From assembly GCF_001540865.1 (NCBI RefSeq), contig NC_033622.1, forward strand, positions 15,283,237-15,347,236: a stretch of DNA of 64,000 bases, in the 5' to 3' direction. The stretch is from Ananas comosus (Eukaryota > Streptophyta > Magnoliopsida > Poales > Bromeliaceae). The notes under the pieces are model-generated. The model saw only the letters and a program-made list of their open reading frames with translations, had not been told where the DNA came from and did no database searches. The translations under genes were made by a program, and so were the position numbers. Below are positions 1-11,175 of the stretch, in pieces (the stretch's first letter is position 1; each line of letters opens with the position of its first letter).

Positions 1-165
1 TTTGATATAACTTTTCTGTAGTTTATTACCTATGATTAGCAATATAACGCGGTCAGATGTGTCCTTTAAAAAGTGTTTAATCACTAATCATCAGGAAAAA
101 CACAACACTGTGCGCAAAAAATGCAAAAATCATCGCAAACTAAGTAGAATTTTAGTTTCTTTTAC

Positions 166-807
166 CTCCCTCTCATTGCACATGGGTATCTGAACTAGCA
201 CCATGGGGTAGGAAGAAGAATCCTCTCCATCTAACACATCTTCTTCGGACAATCTCGGCTCGAGCTTCTTATACTTGGTCCAGAAACACCCAAAACACTG
301 AATAAACCGATCTAGCGATTGAATGAGAAAAAGAATGACGCAGAATCTCGAGAGATACATAACAAACGGAGCAACGTAGTTCGCCCTAAAGGAGAGCCAA
401 CTCAAATAAGTCCAATGCGCGAAATTGCTAACTTCGGAAGGTTGTATGACATGTAAGTTCCATTCATTCATGTGTGCATAGATTTCCAGTAGCAGTATGA
501 GCACAGTAAGGGTGAGAAAAGTTCTTAGAAAGATAAGCAGTTTGCCGCTTCGCTGCGGCTCCTTCGATCTGTTGTTGAATAAGAACATGCGTTTCTTCGC
601 GGCTACGAGAAACTTAGAAGATGATTTAAGTGACCAGGAGAGGAAGGAGAGAGCCATCTGAGCTTTGAGTAGGAGCAGCCATATCCACTGCTTTGTGTTC
701 TTGGATCTCTCCTTGTCGGAGAACGGCGAAGGAACTGAGCCATCGATTTCTACTACGGATAACTTGTTGGGGTTCTCCATTGTCACTACTAAAGATACTG
801 GAGCCAT
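166..807 (-). CDS. CSLC: Cellulose synthase-like C (xyloglucan glucan synthase), first coding exon only
   Basis: The 214 codons read as the N-terminus of a CSLC protein, the Golgi glycosyltransferase family that makes the beta-1,4-glucan backbone of xyloglucan. Diagnostic stretches are MENPNKLSVVEIDG near residue 10, FAHWTYLSWLSFRANYVAP near 129-147, and the start of the GT2 domain, PMVLVQIPMCNERE, at the end. Hydrophobic segments lie at about residues 90-111 and 144-165, the first two of the family's membrane spans. The exon ends at a GT donor (165-164, GAG|GTAAAA) just before the conserved V of NEREV, phase 0, so the catalytic domain (D, D, QxxRW motifs) lies outside the window; 1-165 is intron. 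An inner Met at codon 10 is an alternative start, but family members usually have a short leader before MENPN. CSLC family assignment is firm; the member number is not determinable. Confidence 0.9.
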
Positions 808-1008
808 CTTCTACTCTACTTCCCAAGCCACTGCTGCATTATAGATAAAGAAAAAATTGGAATATATTTTTAAGGATACAAGGAAATTATTACAAAATTG
901 TTGCAAATAACTGTAAAACAGAGTATATAGTAAACCTCTGAAAGTTGACAAAACAGTAACTGAGTGTATGTTGAAGAGAGAAGAACCTCAAAACCAAGAT
1001 GCCACACA

Positions 1009-1010
<2 letters not shown>

Positions 1011-1071
<61 letters not shown>
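1011..1071. repeat. (GT)n(GA)n compound microsatellite
   Basis: About 15 GT units run directly into about 15 GA units, roughly 200 bp upstream of the CSLC start codon, so probably in its leader or proximal promoter. The purine/pyrimidine asymmetric GA tract is a typical site for GAGA-binding (BBR/BPC) factors in plants, but no function is shown here. Confidence 0.9.
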
Positions 1072-1074
<3 letters not shown>

Positions 1075-1569
1075 AGTTTCCAGAGTAGAGTGGAGAGGAT
1101 GTTGGTAGGTTTTACATTTTTATATCATGGGGATTAAAATATATTCCTTGTATCATTTAAGAAGCAAACAAAGCATCCAAGCATACCAGCACAATACAAC
1201 CACGAATTTTAAGTGTTGCCATTTAAATCAGTGCAATGTATATACTAACAACATTTGAATTCTTATATTAATTTAGAATTTGTAAAACTTAGGAAAAAAT
1301 AATAATAAGGAAAAACTATGGCTTTCCAACCAACTTTTCTCTTTAATACTTTATGCTTCAATAAAAATAGCACCATCATCTAAGTACTAAAAGATTTTGA
1401 CTTCGTTATAAATAGACAAATAAAAGAGACATGTTTTGATCAAACTTTTCTTTTTTTTAGAGAGAATTAAAGATCAGTATGATTCGTTTTTTTTTTCTCA
1501 AATAAATTTAACTGAAAATGTGAAAAAAAACATCAACCTGCATTCTAATTAAGCTTGACCAAACATTAA

Positions 1570-1959
1570 GCCTCCGTTTGGTTCGGGGTTAAGGAAAAAG
1601 TAGCTATTCCAGAGATAGAGTTAAGTTCAGAGTTAAAGTGGAGTTAAAATTTTTTTGTGTTTTGTTGGGGTTGGAGTTAGTCTAGAATAATAAAAAATAG
1701 TGTTTGGTTGGAGTAGATGGAATAAGAAGATAATGATTGATAAAGAAAGATAATGATTGGTTAGAGTAGGTGTGATAAGAAAAATAGTGGATAGAAAATA
1801 GTGTTTGGTTGAAGTTTGGTAGGGTTAGGTGGGATTAACTAACTCAGGATAATTTATTTGAGGTGGGATTAGCTAACTTCACCCATTTTTTGGGGTGTTT
1901 GGGAATAAAATGGAGATTAAGGAGTTATTCCACCCCTTAATCCCCAACCAAACAAGGGC
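1570..1959. mobile_element. Tourist/PIF-Harbinger-like MITE
   Basis: The ends are imperfect inverted repeats (GCCTCCGTTTGGTTCGGGGT on the left; the right end read in reverse gives GCCCTTGTTTGGTTGGGGAT) and both are flanked by TTAA, compatible with the TWA/TTAA-type duplications of PIF/Harbinger MITEs. It has no coding capacity. The rest of the spacer 831-2390 is AT-rich with no gene that I can see; 1449-1530 looks like a decayed SINE tail. Confidence 0.65.
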
Positions 1960-2399
1960 TTAAAGGATATAGCTATTTTCTCTCAGTTTTGTGTACCACG
2001 TGCCACATAGTTTACTTATTAAATAATGAAAAAAATATATATGACTAGGGAATTTTCCTTGAAACGCCACTTCAGTTAGAACTTCACATCTCGAAACTGC
2101 TCTTGATAGTTCAATTATATTTTTCTATTTTAATTCAACTTCTGTTGGTACGTAGCATTTTCTCATCTACTTTTCTAGTGACTAGTGAGGATTAAGAAAT
2201 AATTTTCCAACAACTGCTATACCCACCGACAAATAAACTAATTAAACGGGTTGACTTTTTTTAAAATGTAGGTTTATATTTCAAATGAAGGAATACTTTG
2301 ATTATTCTCACAAAGGAAAAGTTGGATATTATAATGGGAGTAATAATAGCTTTGTTTAATTATTCATATGATTCAATACATGTTAAGTAATATAGCTTT

Positions 2400-2939
2400 G
2401 GGCTTTTTTTGCAAATAGCCCCCTTACAAAAAAAATTTTTAAATTTGGCCCTGTCAAAAATTTATTTGCAAAAATGGTCCTGGCCCCGCCACGCAAGCGC
2501 CACGTCAGCGCCACGCGGGCGGGGCTGGGCCAGATGGTTAAGTTGAATACGGTGAACCATTCACCGTGTTCAATACAAAGTTTTTGTATTGGACACGGTA
2601 AATGATTCACCGTGTCCAATACAAAATAGCTATTTGTATTGGACACGGTGAACCATTCACCGTGTCCAATACAAATAATTAGACACGGTGAATGATTCAC
2701 CGTGTCCAATACAAATACCCCAATACAAATAATTAGACACGGCTAAGTTGGAGGTATTTGTATTAGACACGGCGGTGAATGGTTCACCGTGTTCAACTTA
2801 AACATCTGGGCCCGCCTTGCCCGCGTGGCGCTGATATGGCGCTGGCGTGGCAGGGGTAGGACCATTTTTGCAAATAATTTTTAAACGGAGCTATTTTTAC
2901 AAATAAAATTTGTCAGGGGGCTATTTGCAAAAAAAGCCC
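2400..2939. mobile_element. Foldback Mutator-like element with 9-bp target duplication and internal palindrome array
   Basis: The element begins GGGCTTTTTTTGCAAATAGC and ends in its near-perfect inverse, and is flanked by the perfect 9-bp direct repeat TATAGCTTT (2391-2399 and 2940-2948), the target duplication length of Mutator/MULE transposons. Inside the terminal repeats, GC-rich blocks also mirror each other (about 2490-2535 and 2805-2855), so most of the 540 bp folds into one hairpin. The centre carries repeated palindromes of the type GGTGAACCATTCACCGTGTC separated by CCAATACAAA spacers. No transposase is encoded, so it is non-autonomous. Confidence 0.85.
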
Positions 2940-3805
2940 TATAGCTTTTGTATTCTCCATGTGCAACGGTCGTTGCGAATGGATTGTACACCTAACAAAC
3001 CGAAACGAGACACATCCATGAAAGGAGAACGTAATAATAAATGCATTTGGATCGTTTAATTACGATAGGGCAGGGGAAAAAAGATTAAAATATGTTAGAG
3101 CTCTTTGAACTTTAGTTTGATGACACTTGGATTTTTTTTTTTTTTTTTGAGTATATTTTAAGAACGGAATAATTTCTTATAATATAGAGGGAATAATATC
3201 GAGGCCCAATACTTATGAGAATTAAGGCCTCGAATTTTTGGGCCTAAGGCCCAACTCGAGCTTATTCCCCGGTGCCCCATATAGTTACAATAAAATCCAA
3301 CCGGGCCCGACCTGGCCCGGCTCACACTAAAATAGGCCCCACTCAGGTAATTTAAACCGATCTATTGTGGCCCATTACCAGTATTAAAGTGAAATCATAG
3401 TATTATAAACACTAGTGACTCATACACAATAGGGGCGGCCGTTTCGCATACCAATTACTCTCTTCAATTTTTGGGTTTCATTTTAAGATTATAATCCTAC
3501 AACTCACGTGATCCAAAAGCCTATTTTTCTTTTTTTACTACTTGTTTTATCGTTTTTGTAACTAAAAATAAAAAGGATATTTGTAGACCCTACAACTATT
3601 GGACGAGGAATTATTATAAAAATTACGATCCTTGCAGACCAAGTTTTTTTGTTATTATTTAAAAATACTCATTCAGAAAGCAAATAAAACTGAATAAAGA
3701 GCTCTAAACTAATAGCATGGAAGAGATAGGAAATCCACCAATACCATTCATGATTCGTAACAACATCATCGAGAAACTACAGCTCATTAGGCGACTATTG
3801 CTATT

Positions 3806-5364
3806 ATGGGCACAACCCACCACCCCCGCCACAGCCATTTCCTCACCAAAAAGCTCATCACTTGGGCTCTCTATGCTCTCATCCCCTTAGCCCTCCTCCA
3901 TTTCTACCTCTTCCCCCTCTTCTCCCCCCATCACCCATCCCCATCTCCTCATCATTCCCAAAACTCCACCCATACGATCTCCTCTTCCCACCAAGGTCTA
4001 TATATTTATATATATGCATTGGCATTACTGTCCATCACACTCTATTAGATGGCCATTAATTGTTAATTTTCTCTGAGAATTAATTTGCTTCCTGCTGCGC
4101 GCCGAGTAACAGCAACAGGTGCTGCGAGAACCGATGAGTTCGGATTAATCCGGAGGAGGCAGCGGTGCGACTACGCGGAGGGGCGATGGGTTCGGGACGC
4201 GGCGGAGCCGCTGTACAACGGCACGAGCTGCCGCACCATCAAGGACAGCCGGAACTGCATGGCGCACGGCCGCCCCGACACCGGCTATCTGTACTGGCGC
4301 TGGAAGCCGAAGCACTGCACCCTCCCGCCGTTCGACCCCGCGTCATTTCTTACACTACTGAAGAACACGTGCGTGCTAAGTGAACGACCGCTAGCTCTTT
4401 TCCTGTTATAAAAGCTTATTTACAAATTAGTTATCATTATAGAGAGAATGATGATGTGTTCTCAATTGATGATATTTATATGGGCAGGCACTTAGCGATG
4501 ATCGGCGACTCCTTGGCGCGGAACCAACTGGAGTCGCTGCTCTGCCTCCTCGCCACCTCGTCGCGCCCCGAGCTCGTCTACAGCGACGGCGAGGTCGACA
4601 AGTTCCCGCGGTGGGTCTTCCTCGAGTACAACGCCACCGTGTCGGCGTTCTGGTCGCCGTTTCTTGTTAGAGGCGTCGAGAGAACCGGCGCGGCAGGGCA
4701 GACTCACAACGTGCTGTACCTCGACTCCGCCGACGCGCGGTGGGCGTCGGAATTGGATAAGATGGACACGGTGCTGTTCTGTGTCGGGCACTGGTTCGTG
4801 TACCCGTCCGTGTACTACGAGGGCGATGCCGTGCTGGGCACCCACCATTTCCCGGAACTCAATCACACCGAGATCGGATTCTTCGCCGCGTTCCGGATGG
4901 CGATCCGGAGGGCTCTTCGAGAGGTCGTGGACGCGCAGAACCGCAGCGGCGGCGGTGCCGAGAAGGAGAAGTTGGTGGTGGTGACGACGTTCCCGCCGGC
5001 GCACTTCGAGGGGGAGTGGGACAAGGCCGGAGCCTGCCCGAAGAAGGAGCCGTTCGGAGAAGGGGAGAAGGAGATGGACTACACGGACAAGGAGATGCGG
5101 AAAATTGAGGTGGAGGAGGTGGCGGCGGCGTCGGCGGCGGTGGCGGAGAGGGGTGCAATGCTGAAAATCAAGGTGCTGGACGTGACAGAGTTGGCCTGGA
5201 TGCGCCCGGACGGGCACCCGGGCCCGTACATGCATCCGAATCCATTCGCCGAGGGGCCGAAGAAAAGGGTGCAGAACGATTGCGTGCACTGGTGCCTGCC
5301 TGGGCCGGTTGATGCGTGGAACGAGATATTGCTCGAAAGGATGAAGAAATGGAAAGAAGAGTAA
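3806..5364 (+). CDS. TBL: TRICHOME BIREFRINGENCE-LIKE O-acetyltransferase family protein (tandem copy A)
   Basis: Exons 3806-3995, 4119-4368 and 4488-5364 give 438 residues with consistent phases. The protein has a short N-terminus, a signal anchor at about residues 18-38 (WALYALIPLALLHFYLFPL), a low-complexity Pro/Ser/His stem, the TBL cysteine-rich domain (CDYAEGRWV), and the PC-esterase domain with GDS at 153-155 and DCVH at 411-414 (the catalytic DxxH). TBL proteins O-acetylate wall polymers in the Golgi; the nearest known clade seems to be the xyloglucan/xylan TBL19-27 group, but the substrate is not readable from sequence. The gene carries a 119-bp insertion (4364-4482) relative to its tandem twin, exactly before the GDS block. 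The frame survives only if 4369-4487 is spliced; without splicing, a stop at 4409-4411 removes the catalytic domain. The intron-3-class position used by the third TBL gene here is absent. Confidence 0.85.
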
Positions 5365-7413
5365 GAATTATTAAACGGGAAATTTTTTCATTGCATTTTT
5401 ATGTTTTTTTTGGGGTGTTCCTCCTTTGCTTCGTTTTGCTTTTAATTTAGAATTATTATTTGTTGAGAGGGATAGAGTTTGGGATGCATGCTTCATGAGG
5501 GTTGACAGGGAAAGATTGAGGAATTATCATGCAGGCCTCTGTTGAAAGGTGAATTTAATTATTTGGGTCAAAAGGAGAAGGTCATTAATTTTGCTTTTCG
5601 AGCTATGCGTTGAGGTTATTTGAGATGAGCAGTTATTATTATTATTATTAAGAAGAGGAGGGAGAGAAAAAAATTGATATGATTTAGAGTTATATAATTT
5701 AATTTAGTCGACTAAATGTTGATGAATCGAAACATTTAGTCAATTAAATTTTTTTTGTGGTACTAAATTGTGTAATTTCAAAAGTTAGAACTAGATATTA
5801 CAGCAAATTAAATTTGAGGACTAAAGTGTCACCGGATAGATAGTTTAAGGACCAAATGTGTAATTTACCCTCTGTTTTTTTAGGTAAAGATGTACAGAAC
5901 TAACTTGGACTACTGTCCATTTGATTTAGCTACTCAATTTTTTAAAATTTTAATTTTATTATCTAAATTTTTAATTTATTTAATTTAAGTCAATCAATGA
6001 TATTTTAATTTTAAAATTTGAATGCGATGTTTATTTTTACAAGCCTAGTTAATATACTTTATACAATTTTCGCAACCATAAATACATTAAAATAAGTAAT
6101 TAGCTTATATTTTAAATTGTAAGATTAAGCAGTAAAATCAAAATTTTGAAATATTGAATAGCTAAATCAAAATATTTCATAGCTCATAAAAATTTTGTGC
6201 GTATTTAAATTTTTTTTATTATGAGTTGGTCTCGTGATATTTATTAGGCGTTCTCATGTTAGAAGCTGTTTGGCAGAGATGGAGAGTTTCGTTGTGTTTT
6301 CCAGTGTGTGACCTTCAAAGGCAGCAGCAGAGTGCTAAATTGTGGTTCTAATTTTCTACGAAAACAAAAGGGATCTTGCACCATCAGCCAAAATCAATTT
6401 GAATACAACAGAGTATTCATTTTGGATTATTTTGTATCTAATTCCTCAGATGCAAGTCGTTTTTCTTTCTGAATTTAGGGTATGTTTGTTTCATCGAAAC
6501 TGGACTTTGGGTTGAACTGGAGCTCGGTGAAAACTACTTCTTTCCCGCTGTTTGTTTCGTGATTATGGAAGTTAAATTAAGGCCTAGAGCCCAATACAGG
6601 GAGTCCCTAGTTACAATAGCAAATACTTGGGCCTGTGGCCCAACTCGACCTTATTCCTGGGTGCACTGTTTAGTAAGAAAGCCAATCTGGCCCGGCCTAC
6701 GGAACAAAAGGCCCAAATCACGTAATTTAAACCAATCTATATTTTACGGCCCAAATCATAGTATTGTTATTAACATTAGTGGTTCAATTACATAATAGTG
6801 GTGACCTTTTCGCATAGTAATACTTTTATTTCATTTTTTAGATAATAATAATCCGACAACTTACCTGATCCAAAAAGTCTATTTTTCCAGTTTGGGTTAT
6901 CATTTTTGTATGTGACTAAAAATAAAAAAGAGGATAGTTAATCTTACAATTATTGGGTGAAGAATTATAAAAATTAGAATCCTTTTGATTGCAGACTTAG
7001 TAATTTTTAACTTAAAAATGCTTGTTCAAAAAGCAAATAAAATTGAATTAAGAGTTCCAAACTAGTAGGATTTGGATAAAGAGATGGGAAGTTGGTGCAT
7101 ACGAGGGAAGAGAAGGAAAACACAGGCATCACGTGCTAAGGACCACCGACACAACTTCATGTCTCTCTTCTTTTCTTTTTTCATTTTTTTGGTCCGTTCT
7201 GTTTTGTCATGGTCCTTTTGACTCATAATAACAATCATGCTCTCCTACTAGCCCACCTTGAAGATTCTCCTCCTATGAGGCTATAATCCCTCCCCACCAC
7301 TAGGATCCATCCCATCCCTCCCTCCCTCCGCAGTCCCAGCCGAAGAAACCCAGAACAATCTCCTCAACAAACTACAGCTAATTAATCAGTCCACCGATCA
7401 ATCTACAGTTATT
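5365..7413. other. Spacer between tandem TBL genes
   Basis: AT-rich, with no gene. It holds the 3' flank of copy A (to about 5620) and the duplicated promoter of copy B (from about 6540). The stretch 6335-6452 (TGGTTCTAATTTTC ... GATGCAAGTCG) is repeated with high similarity at 13183-13300, upstream of the third TBL gene. No transposon ends are evident around it. Confidence 0.6.
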
Positions 7414-8792
7414 ATGGGCATAACCCACAACCCCCACCACAACCATTTCCCCACCAAGAAACTCATCACTTGGGCTCTCTATGCCCTCATCCCCTTAGCC
7501 CTCCTCCATTTCTACCTCTTCCCCCTCTCCTTCCCCCACCGCCAATCCCCATCTCCCCCTCATTCCCAAACCCCCGTCCACACAATCTCCTCCTCCCATC
7601 AAGGTCTATAAATAAATAAATAAATAAATATCGACATTAATTAATTTCCATCGCGTTCATTTTCTCTAATAATTATTTTGATTCCTGCTGCCGAGCAACA
7701 GCAACAGGTGAGCGGAGGCTGCGGTGCGACTACGGGGAGGGGCGATGGGTTCGGGACGCGGCGGGGCCGCTGTACAACGGCACGAGGTGCGGCACCATCA
7801 AGGACGGCCAGAACTGCATGGCGCACGGCCGCCCCGACACCGGCTATCTGCACTGGCGCTGGGAGCCGAAGCGCTGCGCCCTCCCGCGGTTCGACCCCGC
7901 GTCATTTCTTACGCTGCTGAAGGGCAGGCACCTGGCGATGGTCGGCGACTCCATGGCGCGGAACCAAATGGAGTCGCTGCTCTGCCTCCTCGCCACCGCG
8001 TCGCGCCCCGAGCTCGTCTACCGCGACGGCGACGAGAACAAGTTCCGGCGGTGGGTCTTCCGCGAGCACAACGCCACCGTGTCGGTCTTCTGGTCGCCGT
8101 TTCTCGTCCGAGGCGTCGAGAAATCGGCGGCGGCGGCGGCGGCGGCGGGGCTGGACCACAACGAGCTGCACCTCGACTCGGCCGACGCGCGGTGGGCGTC
8201 GGAGTTGGATAGGATGGACGCGGTGCTGTTCTCCGTCGGGCACTGGTTCCTGCACCCGGCCGTGTACTACGAGGGCGACGCCCTGCTGGGCTGCCACCAC
8301 TGCCCGGGGCTCAACCACACCGAGATCGGATTCTTCGGCGTGTTCCGGAAGGCGATTCGGAGGGCTCTTCGGGAGGTCGTGGACGCAGAGAAGGAGAAGC
8401 TCGTGGTGGTGACGACGTTCTCGCCGGCGCACTTCGAGGGGGAGTGGGACAAGGCCGGGGCGTGCCCGAAGAAGGAGCCGTTCGGAGAAGGGGAGAGGGA
8501 GATGGAGTACACGGACAAGGAGATGCGGAAAATTGAGCTGGAGGAGGCGGCTGCGGCGGCGGCGGAGGCCATGGCGAAGGGTGGAAGGGTGAAAATAGAG
8601 GCGTTGGACGTGACGGAGTTGGCCCTGATGCGGCCCGACGGGCACCCGGGCCCGTACATGTATCCGAATCCGTTCGCCGAGGGGCCGAAGGAGAGGGTGC
8701 AGAACGATTGCGTGCACTGGTGCCTGCCCGGGCCGATCGATGCATGGAACGAGATATTGCTCGATATGATGAAGAGATGGAAAGAAGAGTGA
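7414..8792 (+). CDS. TBL: TRICHOME BIREFRINGENCE-LIKE O-acetyltransferase family protein (tandem copy B)
   Basis: Exon 1 is 7414-7603 and exon 2 is 7708-8792, joined in phase 1 (CAA G|GT GAG), giving 424 residues. Domain order is as in copy A: signal anchor at about 18-38, short Pro/Ser stem, TBL domain starting RCDYGEGRWV, GDS at 143-145 (VGDSMARNQ), C-terminal DCVHWCLPGP with the D and H at 397 and 400. Predicted role: type II Golgi membrane enzyme transferring acetyl groups to a wall polysaccharide. The sequence through LLKGRHLAMVGDS is continuous, so the extra intron of copy A is derived. Alanine runs between about 207 and 216 and near 342-351 differ in length from copy A. Codon use is strongly GC3-biased, in contrast with the third TBL gene in this window. 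Confidence 0.9.
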
Positions 8793-9963
8793 GAATTATT
8801 GAACGGAAAATTTTGTTGTGTGTATCAATGTTTTTCTTTTCTTTTCTTTTCTTTCTTTTCTTTTTTTTTTTCTCCTTTGTTTGATTTTGTTTTTAGTTTA
8901 GGATACTGTCGAGAGGGATAAAGAGGTTGGTATGTTTCATGAGGGTTGATAGGGAAAGATTGAGGAAATCTAGCAACGTTGAAAGTTGGGAACAGGTGAA
9001 ATCTGTAGGTTCCTCTTGGAAAGTGAATTTATTCGTACCAAAATGGAGAAGGTCATTAATTTTTGTTCTCGAGCTATGTGTTGAGAGTTTTTATTAACCC
9101 CGAGTTTTTGAGAGTTTAGGAAGAAAAAGAATGAGAAGGGAAAGGTTGAGAGATTTAGTAAAGCCTCACGCTTGGTGGGGCTTCAGGCAGAAAACAGTCC
9201 ATAGATTACAAATGTTATACTTACCTCACATTATCAGTAATAAACTAATCATTTCTTTTTTTTGAGAGAGAGAGAACTACGACAAAAATATTTTTCTATT
9301 AATCATGATGAATAGGTGAGCCTAAGGAGAACAATTTCATTGGTAGGGAATACCACATCAATTATGTGTATTATAGATTTTTTTTCTCAGGCAGATAGTA
9401 ATAAAGTAATAACAATAATTTTCGGCCTGCATTTTCTTTTGCGGTGACTAAATGTGTCAAAAATTTTGAAAATATTTTAGATCAACAATTTGATTTCGTC
9501 TCCATGAGATCTTTAACAAATAATGTTACTAAGAATTTGCACCAAAGCAATTTTATTTAACAATAACATAATAATATAATAATTTGTATTATATTAAAAT
9601 AATATTAGAGATTTACTTCTGTAATTTTCTTTTATTGAAAGGAAAAAATAATTATATAAAATAACTTATTTGCTCAGAGGTGGGCAGCTGGAAGACACCC
9701 AACACAATGAAAAACTCTACTTGTTTAAAGTTTAATCTAAGTTAATTAATTAATGCTTGGAGTGGGTAAATAACTTGCCCACCTGGTAGTCCTGGGAGAG
9801 CAATTTAGGGATGTGCTTTAATGAAGTACTTAAAATATATCAAATTTCTACAAAAGTTACAAATTTAAGCATATACTTAAATTTCTTCCTCTCAGTTAAA
9901 CAAATTTTAAATTTGTTTATTATATTGGACCTCTAGGAAAAGTGCTATAACCAATTAAATTGG

Positions 9964-10387
9964 AGTTTTTTTTTTTTTTTTTTGAGAAATAGATAGCAAG
10001 CTATCTGTTTCATTCATTAGGTAAAATGAACTAAGCGTACAATATGAAGACAGCCAGGGCCTCCCAGAGAACAGGCGAAAAGAGATAAACAAAACAAAAG
10101 AGAAAAAAAAGGGGGGTGTTAGTAAGGAGAGGAGGGATTGGAGCTGAAGCCCAATCGTCACGTCACCGTAAAGAGTTCCAGTCGTTTAGCAAAAGTTTGA
10201 CACGTTCGAGAGACCGGGTAACGTTGTGCGTAATTCCGCAAAAAATGACGTTATTTTTGTCTGTCCAGATCACCCACCAAGTCGCAGCCAAGAGGATCAG
10301 ACCTTGCGTCCTCGAGGAGTGAACCGGGATGCCGCACGATCCGTTCCAAAGAGTGTTGACGTGACGTCCAATATAGCTAGAGAACAA
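9964..10387 (-). mobile_element. LINE retrotransposon 3' fragment with hairpin tail
   Basis: Read on the minus strand, 10387-10163 encodes a stretch containing LAATWWVIWTDKNNVIFCG, the pattern typical of the C-terminal region (zf-RVT neighbourhood) of plant LINE ORF2 proteins. It is followed by an untranslated tail ending AACAGATAGCTTGCTATCTA, then TTTCTC and a poly-A (poly-T at 9966-9983 on plus). AGATAGC-TT-GCTATCT is a perfect short stem-loop. It is 5'-truncated as usual for LINEs. DNA between copy B and here (8793-9960) is AT-rich with no gene apart from the duplicated 3' flank. Confidence 0.7.
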
Positions 10388-10604
10388 TAGTTTTAACAGT
10401 ACACGTCCAATATAGCTAAAAAAAGTTGTTTAATAAGCCAACCAAATAAAGAAGCAAGTCCTACCAGTACTTCAAATGTGATATTTTACCAAAATTAAAA
10501 CAAACCAAATTTATTAAATTTTATCACTAATTATATTACTAATATAAAATTTAACTTTACTAATAAAATCATCTCTTAACCAAGGCCTCAAGATTACTGA
10601 TTTT

Positions 10605-10738
10605 TTCTAAGAGAAAAAGATAGCAAACTATCTGTTTCCTTTATTTTTTTTTAAATCGAACTCAACTAGCCATATAAAATAAGTAAGCTTCAAAATTAAA
10701 ATTTTGAGTGTTAATCACCAAGTTTTAAGCCCAGAGTA
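10605..10738 (-). mobile_element. Decayed SINE copy
   Basis: The plus strand reads TTTTTTCTAAGAGAAAAAGATAGCAAACTATCTGTTTCCTTTATT and then a diverged body ending GTGTTAATCACCAAG (read in pieces), matching the order tail hairpin - AAATAAAA - body - tRNA-like head seen in better SINE copies at 40659-40806 and 12684-12826. The body is degenerate. Confidence 0.45.
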
Positions 10739-10747
10739 TTAGAATGT

Positions 10748-11175
10748 TTAGGGCCTGTTTGGTTTAAAGTAAAACTATGAAAAAAAAAAATTTCGGTGGA
10801 AAAAANATTATATAGAAAAGAAAGAGAGGGGGGAGAGAGAGAGGTCCACCGGCGGTCCTTGCCCTTCCAAACGCCGCGATTTTTGGGCGTCTAGTTTCGA
10901 GCGAAAAACGAAAACGACACTTTTCCTCACAATGCGTAAAAGAAATTTTTCGAAAATTTTTTTTGTGAGCAAACAAACTGCGGAAAGTTATTTTCCACCG
11001 AAAAATTTTTTCAAGATGATTTTTTTTTTTTTAGAGATAGATAGTATACTACCGCTTAATTTATTTTATTTACAAATAAACTTAAATAGAAATATGAATT
11101 AATTAGAATTTGAACTTAAAATTTTAGATACCAATCATCAAGCACTTTGCGTAGGACGAAACAAACGCACCCTTA
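10748..11175. mobile_element. TIR element with nested SINE fragment
   Basis: The left end GGGCCTGTTTGGTTTAAAGT and right end (reverse) GGGTGCGTTTGTTTCGTCC are imperfect inverted repeats of the Tourist/PIF style. An inner inverted pair, TTTCGGTGGAAAA (10791) and TTTTCCACCGAAA (about 10990), supports a foldback. A SINE-like tail (about 11016-11150, minus) is inserted near the right end. A single N lies at 10806. Confidence 0.5.

Larger units (their letters stand above)
3180..9080 (+). repeat. Tandem duplication of a TBL gene with its flanks
   Basis: Two units, about 3180-5620 and 6540-9080, align through promoter, coding region and 3' flank. Shared promoter landmarks include the GGCCCAA-rich stretch (3200-3360 and 6590-6735) and the AATTATTATAAAAATTA-like block before each gene. 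The 3' flanks share CATGAGGGTTGA-AGGGAAAGATTGAGGAA. The duplication therefore includes regulatory DNA and is not a retroposed copy; intron 1 is also kept in both. Confidence 0.85.

Noticed and set aside
4492..5289. Long antisense open frame across TBL copy A (and a similar one over copy B, 7902-8717)
   Set aside because: GC3-rich coding sequence leaves the opposite strand stop-free; translation is Arg/His-rich without domains.
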